64,000 bases of DNA, taken from contig CAKJVC010000148.1 in the NCBI GenBank assembly GCA_918026815.1, positions 868,001 through 932,000 on the forward strand. Direction: 5' to 3'. Source of the stretch: Chalara sp. BL73 (Eukaryota; Ascomycota; Leotiomycetes; Helotiales). Every line of letters starts with the position of its first letter. The stretch's first letter is position 1. Position numbers and translations under genes: made by a program. Below are positions 34,501-45,855 of the stretch, piece after piece. The notes beneath the pieces are model-generated. The model saw only the letters and a list, made by a program, of their open reading frames with translations. It did not search any database and had not been told where the DNA came from.

Positions 34501-34772
34501 GAAGCCACAAGATTATGGATTAAACATGAGGGCTCGAGGTATGTTAGAGCAGAAGAAGAATATACCATAGCTAGCATCATAAAAAAAATGTGCGGTCTGA
34601 GAACGGGGTGTATGCAATGTTGGCGAGATATGACGAGAAATTTGGTTGTCTTAGATAGAGAATATTAGCATGTGCCGCAGCATAATCGTCTCGTAATTCA
34701 AGCGACACTTCGGGGTTGTATCGTGATGCATTAAGCATATGGCTGTGGTCTTCCATTTTCCAAAGAGACTCC
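34501..34772. other. Convergent 3' spacer
   Basis: Short spacer between the DAHP synthase and regulator 3' ends. Nothing notable. Confidence 0.4.
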
Positions 34773-36515
34773 TCACTTGCCCAAACCCGCTAAATGGCCA
34801 CAGGCAATGACCAAATCAGCCAACTCTTTCGAGTTGCATACCCCAGGTTGTCCACCATAACGAGCTTCCAGGTCACTCCCGCCCGAAAGAAAACTCCTCA
34901 GTGTAACTGAACCATCTGACCAACCACACTCATCCTTCTGCGCCGCCCAAGCCTCGGAGGTGCTCGCCTCCCAGATAGATGTTGGTGCTGGTAGTACCAT
35001 GTCCAATATGTAGTCCTGATCGAGGGGCTCATAATAGGTAGTACGTTTCCCATCTTTAGAGTAACAGGTCGCTTCATTTATGCAATGGACGAGGAATACT
35101 GTCCGACGTACCGTTTCATCAACGATCCACTCTCTCCAGTTTTTAGTCTCGTTGTTGGTAACTTCCACTTCAGGAGAATCCCAAGACATGGAATGTGAAT
35201 GATTGTCCCGAAAGCGACGTGCCATCTGTTGAAATTAAAGACACGACACGAGTAGGGTAATGCTGGCTAACTTACTTTTAGAAGAAAAGGTATATGTAAC
35301 CATGATGAATTAGCCCCTGACTTCCAGGCCAAATCTTGGTCGACCTCAAGAAGTGAAATAATCTGATAGATACACACAGCATGAAGGGCGTCCCACTCTT
35401 CGACGCAAGAATATGAATGCTGATCACGTCAGCTACTGCATTCAATGTATGAGATATCTCCAGGTCTTACAAATTCGTGCACAAGCCGGTCCCTCTCAGA
35501 TGAGATGGCATTCTTTGCAAAAGACCGACTCCGCTTGTTTTGTAACGCAACACCAGAGCATATTGCCATGCTACTTTTCTGGAGAGAACTCATGTTCTGG
35601 TGTGGTCCCTGCAAAAGTTCTGGATGAATAAATGGCGAGTGGTAACTTTCTGACTGGAGTAGTTGGAAGTAGGATTTAATAATGTGGGCCAGTGAACTAT
35701 ATCCAAAAGTCGGGTTGGCAACAATGCTTGAAGAACGTGAAGATCTGATCGAACCATGAATTGAAGAGGCGGGACGGGATTGAATTTCATAACGGGTCGG
35801 CAGGCCCTTTTCCGCGTTAGAGCTAATGGAGGGAGCCCAGCTGCTTGAGATCGTCCGGGACGTCTGTGAGACAGAACTGTCTGACTTGGAAAGGCTGAGG
35901 TTGTGGAAATGGTTAGTAGAAGCGATCAAAGAGCCTGAGATGGAATTGTGACGTAATGTGTTTGCGTCCACGGATTGTCTGATTTGTTCAGTAGCAAAAG
36001 CTTGGGTTTCCGGCGCCTGTGCTAGATCTTTGTGCAATATATCGATGTTTATTTCTGGTTGGAAACGCATGACATCCGCGCCTGGAGTAGTTTCGTCTAT
36101 TTGTAGCCAAAAATCGTCATATATCATTGGTATATCTGAGTTCCAATCCAAGGCCAATGTCCCAGCCTGGGCTGATAATATGCTATGCTCCTCCGAATTT
36201 GCGATGCTTGTAGGAGCAGATGACGAGTTCGGATACTCGCAGGCTTCTGCGCGGCTCGCGCATCGATGGCAGATCGGTTGGGTCAAGGAACACCTCGATT
36301 TCGTTCTTACACACGCAGCACATGCTTTTTGTTTTGATACGCGGACAGAAGTATTGCAGCGGCGCTGATGCCGGATCATTAAATCATCTGGAAGGCGGTA
36401 TTATCAGCAAAGGCGTTCAGAAGTGGGGAGGGGCTGGGGAGAGTAGATGAGCGACCATACTGCGGCTGAAAGGCTTTTGGCAGTGCTTGCACTGGAACTG
36501 CGGCGGATGGCTCAT
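34773..36515 (-). CDS. Transcription factor with C2H2-type finger plus Zn2Cys6 cluster
   Basis: Nuclear regulator of 522 aa, exons 36461-36515, 35471-36387, 35276-35419 and 34773-35225, all frame-consistent. The first, short exon begins MSHPPQFQCKHCQKPFSR and joins to NDLMIRHQRRC, making a C2HC-type finger, followed by CAACVRTKSRC and CHRCASRAEAC, the Zn2Cys6 cluster. A Ser-rich middle and a fungal regulator-like C-terminal region follow (EEWDALHAVCIYQIISLL). An in-frame TGA at 35429-35431 lies inside a 51-nt intron with a strong GTAAGA donor (35420-35470), so it is not a lesion. This finger combination is typical of secondary-metabolite cluster regulators. It faces the DAHP synthase, so it could be the local regulator. 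Confidence 0.88.
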
Positions 36516-36931
36516 GCTGGCAGCTTCTAACAAGCAAAGAAGGAGGCGTCGAGTATATCTGTATTTTGTGTTCAGTAGGCAAGCAGCAGCAGCAATGAGG
36601 CGTGCATGTAACTGGTGAGGTCGCTTTCGGTATTTGAACCAGTCGCGAGAGAAGAGTCACGGTGGGTTTGCGTTGTTAGAGATCTAATATTGACGTACTA
36701 CTTAACTATGCGTCCCTTGAAGCACAGATAGATATTCATTGATCTATGTACGAGATGCGAGGACATGGATGCAGGGTTGGTGATGACGAACCAAAAGGGA
36801 TCAGGGATCTCGGGAATGGCCATGCGAATGGTCGGGTGCGGCATGAGATGATTGGGGGTAGAATTAGGCAGGGTCTGGGTGTAGTTAGGAGCTTAGGCGG
36901 TCGTACTCACTGCCGGTTGTACAAAAGTATG
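36516..36931. promoter_or_regulatory. Regulator upstream region
   Basis: Promoter side of the regulator up to the mariner target site. An insertion so close could alter expression of the regulator. Confidence 0.35.
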
Positions 36932-36933
36932 TA

Positions 36934-38215
36934 CTTCGTACAGGCCCAAACAAATCAATGTGGCAAGGCCGTGCACCAATGGGCCCCACTTGTCGAAGAT
37001 TCTGGATCAACCAATGACTATATAATGCTTCGAACGCTGCTTTTGCACTGTTTTTCAATCATTCAACATGGAGCAAACATACTACGTACCAACTCCCAAG
37101 ACACCCTCTCGCAAAACCTGTACACGCGATGACCGTTTACGCATACACACTTTGTATCACGATGCTAAGTATACGCAAGCTCAAATTGCTTTGCAAACAG
37201 GCTATTCTCTTAATCAAATACAGTACGCTCTTGCTAATCGATTAACACCTCAAAAGCACAAAACCGGCCGGAAGCTTTTATTAAATACGCCACAACGCAA
37301 ACGCTTAATCGAATGGGTTACAGCTTCTAAAACAAATAGACGAGCAGCTTGGTCTGATATACCAGCTTTATTACAATGGGATTGTGGAATTAAAGCAATT
37401 CGAAGTGCGTTCAAAAAAGAAGGCTACGTACGACGATGTGCAAGAAGCAAACCACCTTTAACAGACAAACACAAACAAGATCGATTATCTTGGGCCTGGG
37501 AACACCTTTTTTGGACCGATGAACAATGGAACAGTGTATTATGGACTGACGAAACTTGGGTTAATCCTGGAAAGCATACAAAAATATTTGTTACAAGGCT
37601 TGTTGGAGAGTCTGAAGTGTATCATCCTGACTGTGTCGAAGCTCGATATCAACGCAAAATAGGATGGATGTTTTGGGGTTCAATATCAGGAAAATACGGG
37701 CGTCATAAAGGGTTGTTTTGGGAAAAAGATTGGGAAACAATTAATGAAGGATCTTATTCTGGTATTGTAGTACCTCTTGTACAAGAGATATTACAGCAAT
37801 ATCCAGAATTGAGTTTTCAGCAAGATAACGCAAAAGGCCACGCTTCTAAGTTTACAACTTCTGTGTTAGAAGCTATAGGAATCAAGCCTATAGCGTGGCC
37901 TGCAAACTCTCCTGATTTGAACCCTATTGAGACTATTTGGGATGAAATGAAGGACTATATTCAAAAGAAATATCCGGAGGTTCATTCTTCATATAACAGG
38001 CTGAAAAAGGTGGTTCAAGAAGCTTGGGATTCTATTACACAGGCTACAATTCAGGACCTTATTAAAGGAATGGGCGATAGATGTATTGCAGTGATTCTAG
38101 CAGAAGGAGGCTATACAAAATACTAGAGATTTGCTTAGAGCGGCATCGAGCCCCATTTTACGTGCATGGGTAATCGACGAAAGCTCCACATTGATTTGTT
38201 TGGGCCTGTACGAAG
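36934..38215 (+). mobile_element. Tc1/mariner DNA transposon, complete
   Basis: A 1282-bp element flanked by TA target duplications (36932-36933 and 38216-38217). The two ends are perfect 30-bp inverted repeats, beginning CTTCGTACAGGCCCAAACAA and ending ATCAATGTGG. It holds one intact transposase gene (37068-38126). The perfect ends and intact frame suggest a recent insertion. The inner part of the ends resembles the MITE at 29452. Confidence 0.95.
37068..38126 (+). CDS. Tc1/mariner transposase (DD34E)
   Basis: Cut-and-paste transposase of 352 aa, no introns. An N-terminal helix-turn-helix region (residues about 20-70, with AQIALQTGYSLNQIQYAL) binds the ends; the DDE catalytic residues are D161 (WTDETW), D253 (FQQDNAKGH) and E288 (SPDLNPIETIWDEMK), 34 residues between the last two. 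No stop codon interrupts it and there is no sign of RIP-like damage, so it may be active. Such elements insert at TA and need no host machinery beyond repair. Confidence 0.96.
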   Translation: MEQTYYVPTPKTPSRKTCTRDDRLRIHTLYHDAKYTQAQIALQTGYSLNQIQYALANRLTPQKHKTGRKLLLNTPQRKRLIEWVTASKTNRRAAWSDIPALLQWDCGIKAIRSAFKKEGYVRRCARSKPPLTDKHKQDRLSWAWEHLFWTDEQWNSVLWTDETWVNPGKHTKIFVTRLVGESEVYHPDCVEARYQRKIGWMFWGSISGKYGRHKGLFWEKDWETINEGSYSGIVVPLVQEILQQYPELSFQQDNAKGHASKFTTSVLEAIGIKPIAWPANSPDLNPIETIWDEMKDYIQKKYPEVHSSYNRLKKVVQEAWDSITQATIQDLIKGMGDRCIAVILAEGGYTKY

Positions 38216-39527
38216 TATAGACTAATTCAAAGGCAAAGAGACGTTGTGACGGGAAAAAGTGGGGTCGCATGCATTATCCTTATTTAGTCTGCCAATAAAA
38301 CATCGCTTAGATACTTCCAATAACGCATGGCGTCGTTGCATTGCCAAGTAAGTCTAAACTCATGAACGCTTTGGAGCGCCGCATACATGGGACATGAATA
38401 AAGTTTAAGGTTTTTTTTTGGTTCCCGGAGGCTTGGGTGCGGGTGGCGATTGTGAAACTTGCGGCTTGGAGTGTGTGGGATATTGAACCCACAAACCAGC
38501 TCAACAGCTGCATATGTCCTGGTCAGATGGTAACCTTTACACCGCCCCAAACAGAGCTAAGCATTTGCCATACACCAAGGCCTCGCATGCTTTTAGTCGC
38601 CACCACGCAAATTACAATGTTACCATTTTAGCCTTGTTGAAGCCATAACACGACTAGCTGACTTGATGTACGGTACCTTGTGAAGGTAATCTGTGTTTGA
38701 GGGTAGAGTTCCCTACGGAATCACCCCATCCCCATTGTGCATATTACACAGCAACGCTGTTCTATACACTATTCCATACTAGGATATGCCATGTCATATT
38801 GTTATCAATCGATTCTACGCAAACCCCGCCCCTCTTCGTTTATCGTAATTCTTGAGCCGTTGAAATTGGAACTGCTAGGGCTGTCTCCAATCGAGACATT
38901 CGGATACTGCTTTTGCATAGATATCTTCAAGTATCTTCCATAGGTCAGCATGTCTACGAGTAAGTTCTAACATGTCATTTAGATATTATCACCACTCGTA
39001 CAATTTCGACCTGCATCACCTCCGTTATACTGGAAAATAAAACGGTTCCTTCTTCTGGCGCTTAAATAACATCAGCATCCAAGGCAAGCCCGTATCAACC
39101 ATACCTTTGCCAGTAAGTTTGCGTGCAAGAAAGCCATTGAAGCAGATTTTAGAATATTTGCTTGATATCAAGCCGCCGGAAACACAGTTCTGACATTCTA
39201 ATCACCAGACACCAATACGCATAGTTGTCATTTATACACTCCTTCTTTTTGTCAAGACTCCTTTTGAACTACCTATCTAACAAATCATAATCACAGAATC
39301 CTTGTCTTCAACTCTCAATATTTTATAGCGATAAGTCTCTAAGCCCCTGGGGAACCAACGAGCGCGCATTCTGCATCAAAAACGCCTCTACCAAGCAAAA
39401 TTTGATTGCGGAGAGCGAGGATGACCTCACGATTCCAACCAGGATGCTTAAGGTTGAGAGAAGGGTCTGCAGCTGAATATTTAATATCTCCGCGTAAGGA
39501 GGCCGGGCAGGATGGGTGATGTGGGGG

Positions 39528-39541
39528 TAGGGTTAGGGTTA
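39528..39541 (+). repeat. Short interstitial telomere-like repeat
   Basis: TAGGGTTAGGGTTA, about two TTAGGG units, inside a G-rich stretch. Too short to be a telomere; chance or an old repair scar. Confidence 0.5.
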
Positions 39542-40612
39542 CGTCGGCATTGGAGAAGCTTCCGGAGGGCGAGAGCATCCGAGACCGAACAAAGGTGGAG
39601 AGATTGTACCCATGGATGGTAGTGTTTTCTGTGCATATTGGTGAACTTCGGCCATTTTATTCACAATCCAACCGAAAATGCTTATCATTTCATGGCTATA
39701 AGCTCATATTGTTAAAGTACTGTCTCTCAATCCGTCTACAGACGTTCCCGAACTTGCTTTTCACGTGATAAAATAGTGCTTAGTTGACCGTCCTCCCTTA
39801 GCAGATATTGCGCATTGCGTTTGCGTTGACTCGGCATTACTTTCGTTGAACGAGCTACGAGCTAGATCAGGACAATCCTCGGTTCAGGCATGTCTTAGCA
39901 ATATTGGCCTCACTAGTCTTTCCTTTCCATTATGTGGCAACCTTGTCATGATTAGCAAATATAGTTCGCTCAGATTACGATGTTATTTTAAGAGTTGCAA
40001 TCTAGTTACCTAATGTTGAAGCAACTTAACGGATTGTTATCCATGAATTGTCGTTATTCGACTTATGTTTATATTGGACGGGGTTTTTACCTCAGTCTTG
40101 TTAGGGAAGTGCGCTCTTGCTTGTAAGATAATCATTCGCGCGTTTATGAGTCGCGTCTTAGTCACGCATAACATCCCCTCTAGAAGAGCTGTTTCATAAT
40201 TTCCTTTCGTCATCACATCGTATTCCATATCAGCAAGCATGTTTTGGCCAGCACTCTCATATCAGTCCCCAACAGTTGAGTATCTTAAGACTGATGGTGT
40301 ACTCTAGCTTACCGATAAGAATCATTTGTGGAATACGTTTGACGGGAACATGTGGAGAGACTGGAGCTCCGAACCTCCAGACTGCTCATTATTTAGATGG
40401 TTGCACAACTGGTATATTAGCCATCTGCTACTTAAGTCAAAATCTTACAATCCGAATGTGTGTACATGAAGGATGAATTTCTCTTTGCGGAGGAATTCTC
40501 CGCTCATATTTTCAATGGACTCTGTGAGTGTGATTCCAGCTGTACTAAGTATGTAATGTATAATTGAACCTCAAACTGCAGATACATTGAGATATCGAAA
40601 CGGCAAAGTCAG

Positions 40613-41044
40613 ATGACAGACAATACCAAGAATCGTCCTATGCAGATCAACTCGCCTACACCACAAGCCCATTATCGATTTACCAACGCAATTGGATGTG
40701 GATACGGAATTCAACAATGCGAAGTAGAAATACCCCTCTATAGATGGTACAAAATACTCTGTGTTAGGGTTCCACCGCTGTTATTGAAGGCAGCCTCCGC
40801 GAAGCCAACAAGAGTAGTTTTATTACCTCGATCTGGAATACACATTCTATACAACTTTCCGGTCCCGGTGTTTTCTTGCCAATGTGTGACTCAGGTCCTG
40901 AGAATCGGAGAGTATGTCATGCATAATTGCGAGCCAATGCCAAGTGATGAGTATTATATTCTAACTGACGACAGATCTTCTTTGTCAATAGTTACGGGGT
41001 CCAAAATCGGGTTTGGCTACCCTATCATGACTGGTAGCTACTAA
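40613..41044 (+). CDS. Possible hypothetical protein (143 aa)
   Basis: An open frame in the gene-poor region starting MTDNTKNRPMQ. No family, signal peptide or membrane helix is recognised; it could be a chance frame. Confidence 0.2.
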   Translation: MTDNTKNRPMQINSPTPQAHYRFTNAIGCGYGIQQCEVEIPLYRWYKILCVRVPPLLLKAASAKPTRVVLLPRSGIHILYNFPVPVFSCQCVTQVLRIGEYVMHNCEPMPSDEYYILTDDRSSLSIVTGSKIGFGYPIMTGSY

Positions 41045-42591
41045 TCGATATACCGTTCAAGGGTTTCATTTATTGGAATGTGTTGGCAACAGATCAGATT
41101 CGATGAAGGGTCTGTTTCACCGCCTCAAATATTCTCATAGCCTCAGAACGTTTAATAATGAATGGATTCCAAGTCTCCACCTAAATTGTGGGATGGAGCT
41201 TTATACTTCGGGTTTTGAGCTTTTGGGACTGATCTTTAAGCCGCAAGGTAGACTCACGGTCGCTAAAAGTAACATGACACAGCCCTAATCTGTCACGTTA
41301 TTGAGGCTCTAAGTCATTTTTGGAGGCGCTTCATTAAGATCCTCAATATCCAGTACATTGGGTCCGTAAATTTTGGATGCCTAATTGATTTGCTAGACCC
41401 TAATCCATTGAGGGCATGATGGGGCTCCCGCAGTCTATTAGGATTATTCTTAGAACCAGATTTCGATATATCGGGAATTTCCACATGTCGAAACAAGACT
41501 CTAGAATGACATGGCTTTTGGCTATTTCGGGATCGGAAAACATTTTCTGAAAATTTGCCAGGTGTCAATATATAAAATGCAAAGGTCTGGCTTACTAATA
41601 GCTAGGCTTAGTATTACGTCATATAAGCTTACTTTATTTATGTAAGTCATGCATTTATGCGCCTCTTTAGATCGAACACCTTTGCATATCGAAATAGCCA
41701 ATGAAAACGGAGTGTTCCGATATATCGAAGTTTGACTGTATTCCATGTATTAGTATTTCATCGCACTATTCACTGACTAACCGCCCTAGTATCATAGATA
41801 AGCAGGTCGTCTTCTAAATATATCTTTCTGTCACCACAATCAACTGCAATCTTCTCAAACCCCATCATCAATTATCCTTTCCTTCGCCTTCCATCCGTGT
41901 GGTGGCGATTAGAGATTCCAGATGCGTTTTCCCTAGGTGCAAATCGACCTTTCATCCAACATATCGCATAGCTTGTGCCTGAGATTATTCCATCCCGCCA
42001 GCTTATTACATTCTGGTACAATCGGCCCCAGATGCCGGCAAACTTTAAGCAGCGGAGTAAGGATCTACTACCGAGGATCAGGCCGAAAAAAATATGTTTA
42101 GCCTCCTGCTCAAAAGGAACCGGTGATGCTTTGTAGTAAAGTTACTATTAAACATGATATGCAGATGCCACATTTTATCTGTTGGACCTCAATTGTCACT
42201 ATCAAATATATCATACAACATTCGCTGCGATTAACAGTACAACGGATCGGCCGGAAGCTTGTAAGTTACAACGCCCTGAAACGTACGTGGTTCTGTCTCT
42301 AATTCAGTGCCCAGACACTCTTCAAAATAATCAAACTTTAAATGTGAGCAATGAATTGTTTGTCGTGGGTTAATAAATAGGGATATGCATGGATCAGGGG
42401 CCTAGAAAACAACACTTCACGACACCGGCTTTGATTGTCATATTAGATCCGGAATTTAGAGTTTACTTTGAGTTTTGGGACGAACCGGCAGTGCCGTCAC
42501 CGCAGGTATATAACTGCCATGAATTTCCCACCAAAAGCCACCCGCCACGCAGTAGACTCGTATTTTGGCCTACTGCTGACCATCAAGAACG

Positions 42592-43174
42592 ATGTCGCTT
42601 ATTAATCTCTTCATCGTCTTCTTCGCGCTTGGTAGCCATGTCGTGTCGGCTGGCCGCGTTTTCCGCCGTCAAGATGTCACTGCTAGCAACGTCGCGATCA
42701 CGGCATTAACTAAAAACGAATCTGCGACCACAGGATCCGGAGCTGTGAGCGCGGCAGGTCCACTGTCGCCGTTTGGTACGGTTGGGATTGGATGCGGTAT
42801 CAACTGGCAGGAAGGGCAATCGCTAGGAGGCGAGTAATCCTATTCATGATTTTGTATTCCTTTGGGCTGACGGTTGCTGGATAGGTGGTCTTCAAGCAGG
42901 ATCAGATATCTTCGGCTTCGGGTCAGGAGTAACGATCGGAACTGGGACTATGGAAGTTGGACTTGGTGTTAGCGTTATCCCTTCTAACATCAGCTCGACG
43001 TAAGATTGCTTGAGAAGAGCCGGTCCTTGGTGGTCTTGCTAATAGATACCTAGTGTGAGTGTTGCTGCATCAACAAACGGTACCGTGGTCGTGACATTTA
43101 CATCGACGAATGGTTTCCAGTGTGACGAGGTGATCGCTGATGGGGCAAAAACGGTGCGATGTACTTCTAAGTAA
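42592..43174 (+). CDS. Small secreted protein, effector-like
   Basis: A 157-aa protein in three exons, 42592-42829, 42885-42999 and 43054-43174. The N-terminus MSLINLFIVFFALGSHVVSA is a clear signal peptide, with a probable cut before GRVF, followed by an RR dibasic (Kex2-like) site. The mature part is rich in Gly, Ser and Thr with VGIGCGINW, GFGSGVTIGTG, and a C-terminal FQCDEV..VRCTSK; three cysteines are seen in the mature part. The first intron begins GC (GGAG|GCGAGT) and gives SLGG|GLQAGSDIFGF; no ordinary GT donor fits the frame. Role unknown; size and secretion suit a secreted surface or host-interaction protein. Confidence 0.75.
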
Positions 43175-43784
43175 GAGAAATCAACAAAATAATTTCTTAT
43201 ATCTACCCAAGAGTTCTTTATCCGATTATCCACAAAGGCTAACCATGTGGTAATATACTCAATTATACAAAAACTATTCCACACTTGATATAGTCAACGA
43301 GTTTGTGAAGTTTAATGTCAATTATCCCAACTCTTCTGCATAGTTTTTCTAAAATCGCAAGTTCAACATAGAGATTTTCTGAGCCGCTGTGGGTGCTGCT
43401 CGGCGTTCCACCCTTGTTGATGTCATACCAACCTTCGCTTGGCACTCCGAGGTTTTGAGACAATAATGCTTCCGCCATCAGTTGTAATATGTTAGAAAAC
43501 ATCCCAAAAGTAAGTCGAGGAACATCATGATGTCGGCAAATCCAAGGGAAATGAAGTCTTAGAAGATGCACCAATCATGTGGGCGGAATATATGGGGTCC
43601 TTATCAACGTAGCACAGCATACTGCAATGCAATTAAGTACAGGAAGAAAAGTTTTCATTGGCAGACGGGTGGCTGCATGACCCCAGAGCGCCTCTATTTA
43701 CCGGATTCAAATATTCCCGATCACACCCAGTGCTGCTCTTTCCTCTTCAACACATAAATGTGAGACAACTTTTCTGAACCGGCT
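43175..43784. promoter_or_regulatory. P450 upstream region
   Basis: Between the secreted protein and the P450. A minus frame at 43263-43574 has no recognised family and is not called. Confidence 0.35.
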
Positions 43785-45626
43785 ATGGCTATCTCGGTGA
43801 TCGCAATAGTTGTTGGAATCATCGTCATAACCATCTTCAAGATACGCAAAATTGGTCAGCGTCCATCGGACTACCCTCCAGGGCCACCAACTCTGCCTCT
43901 GATTGGGAACCTCCATTTGATGCCAGACAAGAATGGGCACCTTCAGTTCCAGAAGTGGGCGGAGGAGTACGGGTGAGATCTACCTGTCTTTTATCGTGTT
44001 CACTCGTACTAAGCCATTACAGGCCAGTATACTCTCTGATCCTCGGAACAAAAGTCATGGTTGTTTTGTCTTCCGATAAAGCAATCAAGGATCTCTTAGA
44101 TAAGCGGAGTAATATCTACAGTAGCCGACCGGAAATGTATCTCGGCCAGGTTGTTAGCGGTGGGCTCAGGGTGCTCTTAATGGTATGTAGTATTGCGCAG
44201 AAAGATATACCGGAGAGAGGTAATGCCTAATTTGAATAAAGGAATATGGCGATACTTGGCGAATGATTCGAAAGATGATGCACAATATCCTGAACATTAA
44301 GGCTGCTAAGTCGTACGTCCCATACCAAGAGCTCGAGAATAAGCAAATGCTTTCTGGTTTTCTCGATGATCCCGACCAATTTGTTGGACATATCCGTCGA
44401 TATACAAATTCTTTGACTACTCAAATGGTGTTTGGATTCCGGACCCTCAGCATCAATGACCCCAAATTGCTTCAACTATTTCATGTAATAAATGCGTTCG
44501 TGGCACCAAGGGAATGCTAATTTAGATGCAGGGATTTGAAAAGTTCTGTGAGGTCACAGCTACCACCACGGCGGCGTTGCTTGATGTGTTTCCTGTTCTC
44601 AAAGTCCTCCCCGATTTCATGATCCCTCTTCGTGCTTATTCCAAGGAGCTTCACAAAAAAGAGAAAGAATTGTATGTTGGCCACTGGATGAATGTAAAGA
44701 AAGCAATCAAGGCGGGTAACGCGAAAGTATCGATCCCTTCATTAAGGCATTTTGAGTGACATTTCTGACAAGATTTTGCGTAGCCATGTTTTAGTGTTGA
44801 CTTAGTCAAAGCTCAAGACGTTGAAGGCTTTTCAGACGACCTTGCAGGCTACATCTCAGGTTCACTCCTTGAGGCAGGATCTGACACGACAGCGGCCACA
44901 CTCATTGGCTTTGTACAGGCAATGGTTGTATTCCCTGAAGTACAGAAGAAAGCACAGGAGCAGATTGACCGCGTTTGTGGTGATAGGTTGCCGACTATGG
45001 AAGACGAGATGAATCTGCAATACATCCGTGGTTGTGTCAAGGAAAGCATGCGCTGGATGCCGACAGATATTCTCGGTGTTCCACATGCGGTGATCCAAGA
45101 TGATGAGTATATGGGCTATAGAATTCCGAAAGGCGCAGGAGTAATGTGGAATGTCTGGGCCATTCACATGGACCCTAGGCGTCATCCTAATCCTCGGGCA
45201 TTTGATCCATCTCGCTACGCTGATGACTTCCAAACTGCAGCAGAATCTGCGTCTAACCCTGATCCAACAAAGCGAGATCACTTTGTATTTGGTGCAGGTC
45301 GCCGAGCTTGCCAGGGGATGCACATTGCGGAACGCTCGCTCTTCCTTGCCATTTCCCGTCTTTTATGGGCATTCAATTTTGAGAAAGCTCGTGACGAACA
45401 AGGAAAAGAAATTACCCCAGACATCAGTAAGCTTGTTGAAGGCTTATTTGTGTTTCCCCAGAGGTTTCCAGCAGTCATCACCCCACGCAGTGAGAAGCAT
45501 GCCGAGAGAATTCGGCGAGAATGGAAGGATGCTCAAGCAGTCTTGGACGAGAAGAAACAGTGGAAGAAAGTGCCAGAAGGAATGGCATTCAGTACTTATA
45601 CTCCAGAAGTTGGAGTGAAGAATTAG
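43785..45626 (+). CDS. Cytochrome P450 monooxygenase
   Basis: ER-bound haem monooxygenase of 544 aa, exons 43785-43972, 44023-44182, 44242-44484, 44526-44726 and 44784-45626. An N-terminal membrane anchor (residues 2-19) is followed by the proline hinge YPPGPPTLPLIGN. The I-helix has AGSDTT, the ExxR motif is KESMRW, and the haem-binding loop FGAGRRACQG carries the Cys ligand. Short introns of 41-59 nt give continuous frame, for example LLM|EYGDTWRMI. Resembles fungal P450s acting on small metabolites; substrate unknown. It is followed by a convergent MFS gene and then an SDR, a possible second mini-cluster. Confidence 0.95.
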
Positions 45627-45855
45627 ATGTCATAATGGAAGTAGCCAGGCTGAACTGGAAATAGTAAGTTGGAGTAGGAAAACACGATATGGGGGTTCTT
45701 AGTAGCCAATAGGACCGTTTATTTATCATTTATTTGATATTAATATCTTGTAAGATGACGGCATCCACATCCTCCACGAATTTGCCACAATTTTCTTTCC
45801 AAAGTAAGAATGCCTCATGCATTCAAATTTCCTCCTTGGGAGTCATCTAAAGAGT

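Larger units (their letters stand above)
38218..42591. other. Gene-poor region
   Basis: About 4.4 kb with no recognisable gene. Contains a TTAGGG-type motif (see own entry) and a 143-codon frame at 40613-41044 with no family likeness. Otherwise AT-rich intergenic DNA, possibly with old repeat remains that I cannot name. Confidence 0.45.

Noticed and set aside
35429..35431. In-frame stop in the C2H2/Zn2Cys6 regulator
   Set aside because: It lies within a 51-nt intron (35420-35470) with donor GTAAGA, and removing it keeps the frame.
36921..36933. ACAAAAGTATGTA left of the mariner, resembling a MITE end
   Set aside because: No matching second end is found beyond the element; probably chance.
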